From positions 5,580,001 to 5,644,000 of the forward strand of contig NZ_CP109132.1 in assembly GCF_035918015.1 (NCBI RefSeq): a stretch of DNA of 64,000 bases, written 5' to 3'. A model generated the notes under the pieces. It was not told where the DNA came from. It did no database searches and worked only from the letters and a program-made list of their open reading frames with translations. This stretch comes from Streptomyces sp. NBC_01754 (GTDB lineage Bacteria; Actinomycetota; Actinomycetes; Streptomycetales; Streptomycetaceae). Positions 34,787 through 43,980 of the stretch are shown one piece after another; the stretch's first letter is position 1, and each line of letters begins with the position of its first letter. The position numbers and the translations under genes were made by a program.

Positions 34787-35264
34787 GACGCGTGAGGTCG
34801 CCCGGGTCGTCCTCCTGGACCCGGCGGACAGGATCCTGCTGATGCACGGCTTCGAGCCGGCCGGCCCGTCGACCCGCTGGTGGTTCACCCCGGGCGGCGG
34901 TCTGGAGGGCGAGGAGAGCCGGGAGGAGGCCGCCCTGCGCGAGCTCGCCGAGGAGACCGGGATCAGGGATGTCGGACTCGGCCCGTTGCTCTGGATCCGC
35001 ACCTGCTCCTTCGGGTTCGACGGGCGCCACTGGGAACAGGACGAGTGGTACTACCTGGCGCGGACGGAGCGGACGGTCACCGACCGGAGCGGCTTCACCG
35101 AGCTGGAGCGGCGCAGTGTCGCCGGCCTGAGGTGGTGGACCTCCTCCGAACTCCTCGCGACGCGTGAGACGGTGTACCCGACCGGACTCGCCGGACTGCT
35201 GCAGACGCTGCTCGACGAGGGCCCTCCGCGCGTTCCGCTGGTTCTCGCCCCCGAAATCGGCTGA
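34776..35264 (+). CDS. NUDIX hydrolase
   Basis: A 162-residue NUDIX enzyme. The Nudix box runs from GGGLEGEESREEAALRELAE into ETG, matching Gx5Ex7REUxEExGU. It hydrolyses a nucleoside diphosphate linked to another moiety; substrate unknown. N-terminus VTAETREVARVVLLDPADRI. GTG 34776 overlaps the sipZ stop by 11 bp, so the two are translationally coupled. Confidence 0.9.
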   Translation: MTAETREVARVVLLDPADRILLMHGFEPAGPSTRWWFTPGGGLEGEESREEAALRELAEETGIRDVGLGPLLWIRTCSFGFDGRHWEQDEWYYLARTERTVTDRSGFTELERRSVAGLRWWTSSELLATRETVYPTGLAGLLQTLLDEGPPRVPLVLAPEIG

Positions 35265-35327
35265 TCCACCGGGGGCGGACGTGGCTGACGCACAATGGGG
35301 GGACGCAAGGCTGAAGGGGAACATGCC

Positions 35328-35636
35328 ATGAGTGCCGAGGACCTCGAGAAGTACGAGACCGAGATGGAGCTGAAGCTCTACCGGGAGTACCGCGACGTCG
35401 TCGGTCTGTTCAAATACGTGATCGAGACCGAGCGGCGGTTCTACCTCACCAACGACTACGAGATGCAGGTGCATTCCGTACAGGGCGAGGTCTTCTTCGA
35501 GGTCTCCATGGCCGATGCCTGGGTCTGGGACATGTACCGGCCCGCCAGGTTCGTCAAGCAGGTGCGTGTGCTGACGTTCAAGGACGTGAACATCGAGGAG
35601 CTCAACAAGAGCGACCTGGAGCTGCCGAGCGGCTGA
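35328..35636 (+). CDS. DUF2469 family protein
   Basis: A 102-residue, strongly conserved actinobacterial protein of unknown function: [56 protein letters not shown] and [16 protein letters not shown]. Acidic, no membrane segment. ATG 35328 follows GAAGGGGA. It commonly lies between signal peptidase genes and yraN, as here. Confidence 0.92.
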   Translation: MSAEDLEKYETEMELKLYREYRDVVGLFKYVIETERRFYLTNDYEMQVHSVQGEVFFEVSMADAWVWDMYRPARFVKQVRVLTFKDVNIEELNKSDLELPSG

Positions 35637-35765
35637 TCGGGTGCCCGCCGGGCGGTCTCCCGCCGTCGGCGGCCCTCCTGTTCCGCCTCCGGCGGCCCTC
35701 TTGCCTTACGTTTTGCAGCCCTCCGGCCTTCCCGCGGCCCGGTTCCACTCGTGCGGGTGGCCGGG

Positions 35766-35792
35766 ATATCCACATCGGCGAGGTTATCCACC
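35766..35792 (+). promoter_or_regulatory. Two DnaA-box-like 9-mers upstream of yraN
   Basis: ATATCCACA (35766-35774) and TTATCCACC (35784-35792) each differ from TTATCCACA by one base. They are direct repeats 18 bp apart start to start in the 212-bp gap before yraN-comM-dprA. Confidence 0.35.
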
Positions 35793-35848
35793 AAGATCCA
35801 ACAGTTCCGGCGGAACGCGTCAGAGTCGGTGCCGGAGGTGGTGCCGAG

Positions 35849-36208
35849 ATGAACGCACGGGGGGCACTCGGGCGGTACGGCGAGGATCTGGCGGCGCGGC
35901 TGCTGACCGAAGCCGGAATGGCCGTGCTGGAGCGCAACTGGCGCTGTCGCACGGGAGAGATCGACATCGTGGCCAGGGACGGCGACGCGGTGGTCGTCTG
36001 TGAGGTGAAGACCCGCAGAGCGGGCACGTTCGAGCATCCGATGCAGGCCGTCACGCCGGCCAAGGCGGAGCGGCTGCGCAGGCTCGCGGAGATCTGGCTC
36101 TCCCGGCACGGCGGGCCGCCGCCGGGCGGGGTCAGGATCGATCTGGTCGGCGTGGTCCTGCCCGGGCGCGGGGCGCCGGTCACCGAGCATGTGCGGGGCG
36201 TGGCCTGA
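35849..36208 (+). CDS. yraN: YraN family putative endonuclease (UPF0102)
   Basis: A 119-residue restriction-endonuclease-fold protein. Family motifs are [36 protein letters not shown] and [14 protein letters not shown], giving the E...D...ExK nuclease core. Function unproven. It is immediately upstream of comM with a TGATG overlap, and dprA follows, forming the widespread yraN-comM-dprA cluster. Confidence 0.92.
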   Translation: MNARGALGRYGEDLAARLLTEAGMAVLERNWRCRTGEIDIVARDGDAVVVCEVKTRRAGTFEHPMQAVTPAKAERLRRLAEIWLSRHGGPPPGGVRIDLVGVVLPGRGAPVTEHVRGVA

Positions 36209-37830
36209 TGGGGTTCGCGCGGGCGTGTTCGGTGGCGCTGGTGGGCGTCGAAGGTGTGGTGGTGGAGGTCCAGGCCGATCTGGAACCAGGCGTGGCCGCG
36301 TTCACGCTCGTCGGGCTGCCGGACAAGAGCCTGGTGGAGAGCCGCGACCGGGTCAGGGCGGCGGTCGTCAACTCGGGGGCCGAGTGGCCCCAGAAGAAGC
36401 TGACGGTGGGGCTGTCCCCGGCCTCCGTGCCCAAGGGTGGATCGGGCTTCGACCTCGCCGTGGCGTGCGCGGTGCTCGGTGCCGCGGAGCGGATCGACCC
36501 GGCGGCCATCTCCGACGTGGTGATGGTCGGGGAGCTGGGACTGGACGGCCGGGTCCGCCCGGTGCGTGGCGTCCTGCCCGCGGTCCTGGCCGCCGCGGAG
36601 GCAGGGTACCGCCAGGTGGTGGTGCCGGAGCAGACCGCCGGGGAGGCCGCGCTGGTGCCCGGTGTCTCGGTCCTCGGCGTGCGGAGTCTGCGTCAGCTGA
36701 TCGCCGTGCTCGCCGAGGAGCCGGTGCCGGACGAGCCGGCAGCCGACCGGAGCCGGCCCGATCCTCTGCGGGCCGGGCTCATGGTGCCGGGAGCGGGCGT
36801 CGGAACCGGCCTGGTGGCGGGCGGTGGCCGGGGAGCGGGCCGGCAGCCCGACCTGGCGGACGTGGCGGGCCAGAGCCGGGCGCGTACGGCGCTGGAGGTC
36901 GCCGCGGCCGGCGGACACCATCTGCTGCTCTCCGGGCCGCCGGGAGCGGGCAAGACGATGCTGGCCGAGCGGCTCACCGGGATCCTGCCGCCGCTCACCC
37001 GGCGGGAGTCCCTCGAAGTGACGGCGGTGCACTCCGTGGCGGGCATCCTCCCCCCGGGTGAACCGCTGGTCGCCAGAGCGCCGTACTGCGCGCCGCACCA
37101 CTCGGCGACGATGCAGTCGCTGGTCGGCGGCGGCAACGGGCTCCCGCGGCCCGGCGCGGTCTCCCTGGCACACCGGGGAATCCTCTTCCTGGACGAGGCT
37201 CCGGAATTCTCCGGGCGCGCGCTCGACGCCTTGCGCCAGCCCCTGGAGTCCGGACACGTGGTGGTCGCGCGCGCCGCCGGGGTGGTGCGGCTGCCCGCCC
37301 GGTTCCTGATGGTGCTGGCCGCCAATCCGTGTCCGTGCGGCCGGCACACCCTGACGGGTGCCGGTTGCGAGTGCCCGCCCTCGGCGGTTCGCCGGTATCA
37401 GGCGCGGCTCTCCGGGCCCCTGCTGGACAGGGTGGACCTGCGCGTCGAGGTCGAACCCGTGGGCAGGGCCGATCTGTTGGGAGGCGGAGGCCGGGGGGAG
37501 ACCTCGGCGGAGGTCGCCGTGCGGGTGCGCGAGGCCAGGGCGCGAGCGGCGGAGCGGCTGGCGGGGACCCCCTGGACCACCAACAGCGAAGTGCCCGGCC
37601 ACGAGCTGCGGACCCGGCTGACCGCGGCACCGGGCGCGCTGATGGCGGCCGAGCGGGACATGGAGAGGGGCCTGCTGACGGCCCGGGGGCTGGACCGGGT
37701 GCTGCGCGTGGCGTGGACGCTGGCGGACCTGAGGGCCGCCGACCGCCCGGACGCCTCCGACATCGCGGTGGCCCTGGAGCTGCGGACGGGCATCCATCGC
37801 GGAGTACCCCTGAAAGCCGGTGCGTCATGA
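36208..37830 (+). CDS. comM: YifB/ComM family Mg-chelatase-like AAA+ ATPase
   Basis: A 540-residue AAA+ protein. An N-terminal ChlI domain (SVALVGVEGVVVEVQADLEP) precedes Walker A GPPGAGKTMLAERL (about residue 245), Walker B GILFLDEAPEF and a C-terminal ChlI domain with ANPCPCGRHT. In naturally competent bacteria ComM is a branch-migration helicase for integrating single-stranded DNA; its role in Streptomyces is undefined. It overlaps yraN and dprA by 1 and 4 bp. Confidence 0.93.
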   Translation: MGFARACSVALVGVEGVVVEVQADLEPGVAAFTLVGLPDKSLVESRDRVRAAVVNSGAEWPQKKLTVGLSPASVPKGGSGFDLAVACAVLGAAERIDPAAISDVVMVGELGLDGRVRPVRGVLPAVLAAAEAGYRQVVVPEQTAGEAALVPGVSVLGVRSLRQLIAVLAEEPVPDEPAADRSRPDPLRAGLMVPGAGVGTGLVAGGGRGAGRQPDLADVAGQSRARTALEVAAAGGHHLLLSGPPGAGKTMLAERLTGILPPLTRRESLEVTAVHSVAGILPPGEPLVARAPYCAPHHSATMQSLVGGGNGLPRPGAVSLAHRGILFLDEAPEFSGRALDALRQPLESGHVVVARAAGVVRLPARFLMVLAANPCPCGRHTLTGAGCECPPSAVRRYQARLSGPLLDRVDLRVEVEPVGRADLLGGGGRGETSAEVAVRVREARARAAERLAGTPWTTNSEVPGHELRTRLTAAPGALMAAERDMERGLLTARGLDRVLRVAWTLADLRAADRPDASDIAVALELRTGIHRGVPLKAGAS

Positions 37831-39020
37831 ACGCCCCGCAGGCCGGGGACGAGGCCCCGCAGGCCGGTCCCGGCCAGGTGCGCCGGGCGAGGGCGGCTCT
37901 GACCCGGGTCCTGGAACCCGGGGACGAGCGCGGGGGCCGCTGGATCCGAGAGGTCGGTGCCGTCGAGCTGATGCGCCGCCTCACCGGCGCGGACGGCACG
38001 GCCCGGGAGCTCACGGGTGTGACGGCTCCCCGGCTGGCGGGCTACCGGATACGGGCCGCGACGGCCGACCCGGACCGGGACCTGGCGGCGGTGGAGGCCG
38101 TCGGAGGACGCTTCGTGTGCCCGGGCGACGGGGAGTGGCCCAGCCAGCTGGACGACCTGGGGGACGCGCGGCCCGTCGGGCTCTGGGTGAGAGGGGTTCC
38201 CGACCTCCGTCTCTGGGCGCTGCGTTCGGTCGCGGTGGTCGGTGCCCGGGCCTGCACTCCGTACGGGGCGCACATGGCGTCCGTCCTCGGGGCGGGCCTG
38301 GCGGAGCGTGGCTGGGTGGTGGTCTCGGGGGCGGCGTTCGGTGTGGACGGGGCGGCGCATCGCGGCGCGCTGGGTGCCGCCGGGGCGACCCTGGCCGTAC
38401 TGGCCTGCGGGGTGGACGTGGCCTATCCGCGCGGGCACACGGAGCTGATCGGGCGCATCGTGGAACAGGGGCTGGTCGTGGGCGAGTTGGCGCCCACGGA
38501 GCATCCGACGCGCAGCAGGTTCATCCTGCGCAACCGGGTGATCGCCGCACTCACCCGGGGAACCGTCGTGGTGGAGGCGGAGTACCGGAGCGGCTCGCTG
38601 GCGACCGCCCGGAACGCCCAGCGGCTGGGGCGCTTCACCATGGGTGTGCCCGGGCCCGCGACGAGCGGTCTCTCCGCCGGCGTGCACGAACTGCTTCGCG
38701 GAGAGGCGGTGCTGGTCACCGATGCCTCGGAAGTCGCCGAGCTGGTGGGGGAGATCGGTGACCTCGCACCGGTCAGGAAGGGTTCCGTGCTGCCCCGGGA
38801 CCTGCTCGACGCCGTCTCGGCACGTGTCCTGGACGCCCTGCCGTGGAAGGGGGCCGTGGACGGGCGTGAGGTGGCACGCGCCGCCGGGACGTCGACCGAC
38901 GAAGCGCTCGGTCGGTTGTACGAACTCCACTCACTGGGGTTCGTCGAACGCCAGGGCGATGGATGGAGGTTGACGCCCGCACCCACACGCGATGGGGATA
39001 CGCGGCGAGGCGGTACTTGA
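37827..39020 (+). CDS. dprA: DNA processing protein DprA
   Basis: A 397-residue DNA-processing protein that loads RecA on single-stranded DNA. The Rossmann-like core is evident: SVAVVGARACTPYGAHMASV, WVVVSGAAFGVDGAAHRGAL, ACGVDVAYPRGHTELI and FILRNRVIAALTRGTVVVEA. A C-terminal winged-helix-like region follows (VARAAGTSTDEALGRLYELH). ATG 37827 overlaps the comM stop (ATGA). The downstream neighbour is whiG after 260 bp. Confidence 0.94.
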   Translation: MNAPQAGDEAPQAGPGQVRRARAALTRVLEPGDERGGRWIREVGAVELMRRLTGADGTARELTGVTAPRLAGYRIRAATADPDRDLAAVEAVGGRFVCPGDGEWPSQLDDLGDARPVGLWVRGVPDLRLWALRSVAVVGARACTPYGAHMASVLGAGLAERGWVVVSGAAFGVDGAAHRGALGAAGATLAVLACGVDVAYPRGHTELIGRIVEQGLVVGELAPTEHPTRSRFILRNRVIAALTRGTVVVEAEYRSGSLATARNAQRLGRFTMGVPGPATSGLSAGVHELLRGEAVLVTDASEVAELVGEIGDLAPVRKGSVLPRDLLDAVSARVLDALPWKGAVDGREVARAAGTSTDEALGRLYELHSLGFVERQGDGWRLTPAPTRDGDTRRGGT

Positions 39021-39268
39021 CCTGAAGCATTCGGGTGAAAAGGTGTTGCCGATGCCCTCGGCGGCGACCGGCGAGGGCCCGGGGCCGGTGCGCGCGGTGG
39101 CCGTCCCGGTTCCCGGCCATGTCGGAAGGGGTGCCGGAAGGTGTGTCACAAGGGCCGGAATCACTCGGTACCGTCCTCACTCCCGTGCACACCGCGACAC
39201 GTCAGTCACGCTACGCTCGCAAGGATCCCGCCCCAGAGACACGTCCCAGCACCACACAGCAGAACGGC

Positions 39269-41659
39269 TCAAGGCACCACATGCCCCAGCACACCTCCGG
39301 GTCTGACCGCGCGGCAGTACCAGCGGCTGCGCGTGGCACTGTGCGCCCGTCTGCCCCTTCCTCGCTCGACGAGTTGTGGCGTTCCTACAAGACGACGGGT
39401 GACGAGCGGCTGAGGGAGCAGCTGATCCTGCACTACTCGCCCCTGGTGAAGTACGTCGCCGGCCGGGTCAGCGTGGGGCTGCCGTCCAACGTGGAACAGG
39501 CGGACTTCGTCTCCTCCGGGGTCTTCGGGCTGATCGACGCCATCGAGAAGTTCGACCTCGAGCGCGCCATCAAGTTCGAGACGTACGCCATCACCAGGAT
39601 CCGCGGGGCGATGATCGACGAACTCCGGGCGCTGGACTGGATCCCCCGGTCCGTACGGCAGAAGGCGCGCAACGTCGAGCGTGCCTACACCACCCTGGAG
39701 GCGCGGCTGCGGCGTACCCCGTCCGAGGCCGAGGTCGCCGCGGAGATGGGCATCGCCCTGGAGGAACTGCACTCGGTTTTCAGCCAGTTGTCGCTCGCCA
39801 ACGTGGTCGCGCTGGAGGAGCTGCTGCATGTCGGCGGGGAGGGGGGCGACCGGCTGAGCCTGATGGACACCCTTGAGGACACCGCGGCCGACAACCCGGT
39901 CGAGGTCGCCGAGGACCGTGAGCTCAGACGCATGCTCGCCCGCGCCATCAACACACTCCCGGAGCGTGAGAAGACCGTGGTCACCCTCTACTACTACGAG
40001 GGCCTCACCCTCGCCGAGATCGGCAACGTCCTCGGAGTCACCGAGAGCAGGGTCAGCCAGATCCACACCAAGTCGGTGCTCCAGCTCCGGGCGAAGCTGG
40101 CCGACGCCGGACGCTGACGGGCCTGCTTCGGCCACTCGAGCACGGGCGGACATCTTCCCTCGGACGCCTGCCGCCGTAGAGTGGACACGTGCCCAGGATT
40201 CGAGCGGCCTCCGTGGCCGAGCACCGGACCATGCAGCGCGGCGCCCTCCTGGACGCCGCGCGTTCCCTGCTGTCCGAGGGCGGGACGGAAGCGTTGACCT
40301 TCCCCGCCCTCGCCGAGCGCACGGGGCTCGCCAGATCCTCCGTCTACGAGTACTTCCGGTCCCGTGGGGCCGTGGTCGAGGAGCTCTGCGCCGTCGACTT
40401 CCCCGTGTGGGCGGCGGAGGTCGAGGACGCGATGGCCCGGGTGGCCGCCCCCGAGGAGAAGATCGAGGCGTACGTACGCCGCCAGCTCGACCTGGTCGGG
40501 GACCAGCGGCACCGCGCGGTCGTCGCGATCTCCGCGAGCGAGCTGGACGCCGGCGCCCGGGAGAAGATCCGGGCCGCGCACGGCGGTCTGATCGCCATGA
40601 TCGTCGAGGCGCTGGGCGAACTCGGCCACACCCAGCCGAGGCTGGCCGCCATGCTGCTCCAGGGCTCGGTGGACGCCGCCGTGCGCCGGATCGAGCTGGG
40701 CGTGGAGGAGCCCGGCGCGGTCGCCGACACCGCCGTGGCGATGGTCCTGCGCGGGGTGCGGGGCTGACGCCGCCCTCCCGCCGGACCGTTGTGCCCGCCT
40801 CGATCGCCGCACCCGCCTGGACCGCCGCGACGGTACGGTGCGGTGCCGTCCGTGGCAGTGGTACGCCGAACACGGGCAGCAGCCGGGAGGGCCCCCGTCG
40901 CAGCAGGGACGGCGGCAGCAGGGAGAACGGGTCCAGGTAGATGTCCTCGCGGCGCAGTCCCCAGTGCAGACAGTGGGCCGCGCAGTGGGACGCCCCTGGT
41001 CCGGTCGTCCCCACCAGCTGCCCCGCGGCGACCTCGTCGCCCCTCGCGACGCGTGCCCGTACCGGTTCGTACGTGAAGCGCAGCGGGGGGTCACCGCTCC
41101 CGGCCACCTCGACCGCGACCACCCCGCGCCCCGCCACCTGCCCCGCGAAGGAGACCCGGCCGGGTGCGGCGGCCCGTACCGCAGTGCCCGTACCGGCGGC
41201 GAGGTCGACCCCACGATGGCCCGGTCCGTACGGCCCTTCGGGCGGTTCCCAGCCCCGTACCACGCGCGGCCGGCCCGCGAGCGGCCAGGCCCGGTCGCCG
41301 TCGGAAGCGGTCGCGGGACGAGCGGGGCGGGCAGGGGCCGCAGAGGGCGTCGAGCCGGCCGCCCCCGTCCCGGCCGCCCCCGGCACTCCCCCCGCCGACG
41401 TGTCGGGCACCGCTGCGTCCGAGGCGTCCGAGGCGTCCGAGGAGTTCGAGGCGGAGGCGGTCGGTGCCGGGGTCCCGGACAGGGCGGTCAGCGCGGAGGC
41501 CAGCAGCGTCACCGCCCAGACCACCGGACCCGCACGACGCCCGTACCGGTGAACGGACGGCACTGACGGCACTGACGGCACTGACGGCACTGACGGTCCG
41601 CGCGGCGGGGACGGCCCGTACCGGCCCCCGCCCGCCGTCACTTCGGGTGTTCGTGTCAT
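39269..41659 (-). CDS. M23/LytM-domain peptidase-like protein, reading frame open far beyond the domain
   Basis: Residues 1-265 are convincing. A (PSV)5 repeat and a membrane/signal segment ([17 protein letters not shown]) lead to an Ala/Ser linker, then an LytM fold with zinc ligands in [12 protein letters not shown] and [10 protein letters not shown]. The usual HLH motif is CLH, so the first catalytic His is replaced by Cys; activity may be altered. It is presumably exported and binds or cleaves peptidoglycan. No stop occurs after the domain (about 40860): the frame stays open antisense to the TetR gene and whiG until 39269, giving 796 codons. Only about 40860-41659 is supported by homology. 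Confidence 0.6.
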   Translation of the reverse strand: MTRTPEVTAGGGRYGPSPPRGPSVPSVPSVPSVPSVHRYGRRAGPVVWAVTLLASALTALSGTPAPTASASNSSDASDASDAAVPDTSAGGVPGAAGTGAAGSTPSAAPARPARPATASDGDRAWPLAGRPRVVRGWEPPEGPYGPGHRGVDLAAGTGTAVRAAAPGRVSFAGQVAGRGVVAVEVAGSGDPPLRFTYEPVRARVARGDEVAAGQLVGTTGPGASHCAAHCLHWGLRREDIYLDPFSLLPPSLLRRGPSRLLPVFGVPLPRTAPHRTVAAVQAGAAIEAGTTVRREGGVSPAPRAGPSPRRCRRPRRAPPRPARSGARRRPPSPGAAWRPASAGCGRVRPAPRRSWRSDRRARPGSSPGRRRPARSRRSRRPRGAAGPRPGRAGGVRTPRSSPRGRPPGPSRPRPPPPTRGSRRRRAPRPRPHGTGSTRRRRIWRAPCARRGRGRSTLPSRPRTAGNARRPGGRRAAWSGARPRRPLESWARVHSTAAGVRGKMSARARVAEAGPSASGVGQLRPELEHRLGVDLADPALGDSEDVADLGEGEALVVVEGDHGLLTLRECVDGAGEHASELTVLGDLDRVVGRGVLKGVHQAQPVAPLPADMQQLLQRDHVGERQLAENRVQFLQGDAHLRGDLGLGRGTPQPRLQGGVGTLDVARLLPYGPGDPVQRPEFVDHRPADPGDGVRLELDGALEVELLDGVDQPEDPGGDEVRLFHVGRQPHADPAGDVLHQGRVVQDQLLPQPLVTRRLVGTPQLVERGRGRRAHSATRSRWYCRAVRPGGVLGHVVP
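39281..40117 (+). CDS. whiG: Sporulation RNA polymerase sigma factor WhiG
   Basis: A 278-residue FliA-class sigma factor required for the onset of aerial-hypha sporulation; it directs whiH and whiI and is held by the c-di-GMP-dependent anti-sigma RsiG. Region 2 is seen in [20 protein letters not shown] and [20 protein letters not shown]; region 4 in [20 protein letters not shown] and [21 protein letters not shown] 39281 starts [14 protein letters not shown], the known WhiG N-terminus. The 260-bp upstream gap shows no clear promoter consensus by eye. Confidence 0.97.
   Translation: MPQHTSGSDRAAVPAAARGTVRPSAPSSLDELWRSYKTTGDERLREQLILHYSPLVKYVAGRVSVGLPSNVEQADFVSSGVFGLIDAIEKFDLERAIKFETYAITRIRGAMIDELRALDWIPRSVRQKARNVERAYTTLEARLRRTPSEAEVAAEMGIALEELHSVFSQLSLANVVALEELLHVGGEGGDRLSLMDTLEDTAADNPVEVAEDRELRRMLARAINTLPEREKTVVTLYYYEGLTLAEIGNVLGVTESRVSQIHTKSVLQLRAKLADAGR
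40189..40767 (+). CDS. TetR family transcriptional regulator
   Basis: A 192-residue regulator. The N-terminal helix-turn-helix is [20 protein letters not shown] followed by [12 protein letters not shown]; the C-terminal ~130 residues are a helical ligand/dimer domain ([20 protein letters not shown]). GTG 40189. It is 71 bp after whiG on the same strand. Effector and targets are unknown. Fully overlapped on the other strand by the M23-domain frame. Confidence 0.88.
   Translation: MPRIRAASVAEHRTMQRGALLDAARSLLSEGGTEALTFPALAERTGLARSSVYEYFRSRGAVVEELCAVDFPVWAAEVEDAMARVAAPEEKIEAYVRRQLDLVGDQRHRAVVAISASELDAGAREKIRAAHGGLIAMIVEALGELGHTQPRLAAMLLQGSVDAAVRRIELGVEEPGAVADTAVAMVLRGVRG
41556..41591. repeat. 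Four 9-bp tandem repeats in the M23 gene 5' end
   Basis: GACGGCACT is repeated four times perfectly, encoding the (Pro-Ser-Val) repeat near the N-terminus of the M23-domain protein. In-frame unit length means copy changes would not shift the frame. Confidence 0.8.
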
Positions 41660-41709
41660 GACGCAACGATCCCCCCGGTGCGCGCTCCGCGGGGATCATG
41701 ATCCGCGTC

Positions 41710-41736
41710 TGTGGACAGCCGACCGGTTGTGGACAT
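41710..41736 (-). promoter_or_regulatory. Two DnaA-box-like 9-mers between the M23 gene and rpsB
   Basis: TGTGGACAG (41710-41718) and TGTGGACAT (41728-41736) are each one base from TGTGGACAA (complement of the Streptomyces DnaA box TTGTCCACA). They are direct repeats 18 bp apart in the rpsB promoter region. Confidence 0.4.
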
Positions 41737-41884
41737 CGCCGTCACCCGGCACCCGGCGGGTCCCGTACACTTCTTCTGGCGATCCGGGTCACCGGGTCGA
41801 CTTCGCACGCCCCGCCATCTCCCTCTCAGTGGACGATGGCCGCGCTCCTCGGTCCCTTGTGGCACGGCGCGTAGGGGCGTCAGG

Positions 41885-41908
41885 CGCGAGCGCAATCCTG
41901 CGCTCGCG
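41885..41908 (+). promoter_or_regulatory. Leader hairpin of rpsB
   Basis: Perfect 10-bp stem CGCGAGCGCA / TGCGCTCGCG with a 4-nt loop, 28 nt upstream of the rpsB ATG and just before the AAGGAG ribosome site. It could be an S2-binding or attenuating structure; not matched to a known family. Confidence 0.5.
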
Positions 41909-41936
41909 ACAACCGAGTACCTCAAGGAGTACGGCC

Positions 41937-42884
41937 ATGGCCGTCGTCACGATGCGGGAGCTGCTGGAAAGCGGCGTCCACTTCGGTCACCAGACCCGTC
42001 GCTGGAACCCGAAGATGAAGCGCTTCATCTTCACCGAGCGCAACGGCATCTACATCATCGACCTGCTCCAGTCGCTGTCGTACATCGACCGCGCCTACGA
42101 GTTCGTCAAGGAGACCGTCGCCCACGGCGGCTCCATCATGTTCGTGGGTACCAAGAAGCAGGCCCAGGAGGCCATCGCCGAGCAGGCGACGCGCGTCGGC
42201 ATGCCGTACGTCAACCAGCGTTGGCTCGGTGGCATGCTCACCAACTTCTCCACCGTCTACAAGCGCCTTCAGCGTCTGAAGGAGCTCGAGCTCATCGACT
42301 TCGAGGACGTGGCCGCCTCCGGCCTCACCAAGAAGGAGCTCCTGGTCCTCTCCCGCGAGAAGGCCAAGCTGGAGAAGACCCTCGGTGGTATCCGCGAGAT
42401 GCAGAAGGTGCCGAGCGCCGTCTGGATCGTCGACACCAAGAAGGAGCACATCGCCGTCGGTGAGGCGCGCAAGCTCCACATCCCGGTCGTCGCGATCCTC
42501 GACACCAACTGCGACCCCGACGAGGTCGACTACAAGATTCCGGGCAACGACGACGCGATCCGCTCCGTCACCCTGCTCACCCGCGTGATCGCCGACGCCG
42601 TCGCCGAGGGCCTCATCGCCCGCTCCGGTGCCGCCACCGGTGACTCGAAGCCGGGCGAGAAGGCCGCCGGCGAGCCGCTCGCCGAGTGGGAGCGCGACCT
42701 GCTCGAGGGCGAGAAGAAGGACGACGCGGAGGTCCAGTCCTCCGTCGAGACCGAGAAGGACGCCGCCGCCGACGCCCAGCCGGCCGCCATCGCCGCCGAG
42801 CAGGCCGAGGCCCCCGCCGCCGAGGCGCCCGCAGCCGAGGCCCCCGCGGCCGAGGCTCCGGCCGCGGACGCCGAGCAGGCCTGA
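41937..42884 (+). CDS. rpsB: 30S ribosomal protein S2
   Basis: A 315-residue small-subunit protein. Signature regions are [60 protein letters not shown] and [22 protein letters not shown]-terminal extension of about 70 residues ends in [18 protein letters not shown] repeats, an actinobacterial feature. ATG 41937 with AAGGAG. First gene of the conserved rpsB-tsf-pyrH-frr cluster. Confidence 0.97.
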   Translation: MAVVTMRELLESGVHFGHQTRRWNPKMKRFIFTERNGIYIIDLLQSLSYIDRAYEFVKETVAHGGSIMFVGTKKQAQEAIAEQATRVGMPYVNQRWLGGMLTNFSTVYKRLQRLKELELIDFEDVAASGLTKKELLVLSREKAKLEKTLGGIREMQKVPSAVWIVDTKKEHIAVGEARKLHIPVVAILDTNCDPDEVDYKIPGNDDAIRSVTLLTRVIADAVAEGLIARSGAATGDSKPGEKAAGEPLAEWERDLLEGEKKDDAEVQSSVETEKDAAADAQPAAIAAEQAEAPAAEAPAAEAPAAEAPAADAEQA

Positions 42885-42906
42885 CACCCGTCAGTCACGG
42901 CTGAAG

Positions 42907-42943
42907 ACGGCGGGGGCCGGTGCGCAGGCACCGCCCCCGCCGT
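42907..42943 (+). terminator. Strong intercistronic hairpin between rpsB and tsf
   Basis: ACGGCGGGGGC (42907-42917) pairs with GCCCCCGCCGT (42933-42943), continued by GGTGC/GCACC inside after a one-base bulge: 16 bp with a 4-nt loop. It probably acts as a partial terminator, letting rpsB exceed tsf expression. Confidence 0.75.
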
Positions 42944-42986
42944 TGACCCGTAGATCTTTCAGACTTCGAGAGAGAAACCCAGACTC

Positions 42987-43823
42987 ATGGCGAACTACAC
43001 CGCCGCCGACGTCAAGAAGCTCCGTGAGCTCACCGGCGCCGGCATGATGGACTGCAAGAAGGCGCTCGACGAGGCCGACGGCGACGTCGACAAGGCCGTC
43101 GAGGCGCTCCGTATCAAGGGTCAGAAGGGCGTCGCCAAGCGCGAAGGCCGTTCCGCCGAGAACGGTGCCGTCGTCTCCCTGATCTCCGACGACAAGACCT
43201 CCGGCGTCCTGCTCGAGCTCAAGTGCGAGACGGACTTCGTCGCCAAGGGCGAGAAGTTCCAGACCGTCGCCAACACGCTCGCCGCGCACGTCGCCGCGAC
43301 CTCCCCGGCCGACCTCCAGGCGCTGCTCGCCTCCGAGATCGAGGCCGGCAAGACCGTTCAGGCGTACGTGGACGAGGCCAACGCCAACCTCGGCGAGAAG
43401 ATCGTCCTGGACCGCTTCGCGCAGTTCACCGGCGGTTACGTGGCCGCGTACATGCACCGCACGATGCCCGACCTCCCGCCGCAGGTCGGCGTCCTCGTCC
43501 AGCTGGACAAGGAGAACGCCGAGGCCGCCAAGGACGTCGCGCAGCACATCGCCGCCTTCGCCCCGAAGTACCTCGACCGCGACGAGGTCCCGGCCGAGAC
43601 GGTCGAGAACGAGCGCCGTGTCGCCGAGGCCACCGCGCGCGAGGAGGGCAAGCCCGAGGCCGCCCTCCCGAAGATCGTGGAGGGTCGCGTCAACGGCTTC
43701 TTCAAGGAATTCGTGGTTCTCGAGCAGGCCTTCGCCAAGGACAACAAGAAGTCGGTCCAGAAGGTCCTGGACGAGGCCGGCGTCAGCCTGACGCGCTTCG
43801 CGCGTATCAAGGTCGGCATCTGA
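42987..43823 (+). CDS. tsf: Elongation factor Ts
   Basis: A 278-residue nucleotide exchange factor for EF-Tu. The N-terminal UBA-like domain ([20 protein letters not shown]) is followed by the core with the TDFV motif ([20 protein letters not shown]). The C-terminal part is [20 protein letters not shown]. Standard actinobacterial length. ATG with GAGAGA upstream, 102 bp after rpsB across the hairpin. Confidence 0.97.
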   Translation: MANYTAADVKKLRELTGAGMMDCKKALDEADGDVDKAVEALRIKGQKGVAKREGRSAENGAVVSLISDDKTSGVLLELKCETDFVAKGEKFQTVANTLAAHVAATSPADLQALLASEIEAGKTVQAYVDEANANLGEKIVLDRFAQFTGGYVAAYMHRTMPDLPPQVGVLVQLDKENAEAAKDVAQHIAAFAPKYLDRDEVPAETVENERRVAEATAREEGKPEAALPKIVEGRVNGFFKEFVVLEQAFAKDNKKSVQKVLDEAGVSLTRFARIKVGI

Positions 43824-43908
43824 CTCCGTCCGCGAACAACGGCAGACCCGATAGGGTCTGGTGCAGTCGTCGGCCGCACCATGCCTGACGACCGCAGATC
43901 TGACGAGG

Positions 43909-43952
43909 AGGCCATTGCCACTGAGGGACAGCAGACCCACCGGCAATGGCCT
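43909..43952 (+). terminator. Hairpin between tsf and pyrH
   Basis: 11-bp perfect inverted repeat AGGCCATTGCC (43909-43919) / GGCAATGGCCT (43942-43952) with a 22-nt loop, followed by TCTTCG. Possible terminator or processing site. Confidence 0.6.
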
Positions 43953-43980
43953 TCTTCGTATGTGCACGAGGAGAATCTCC

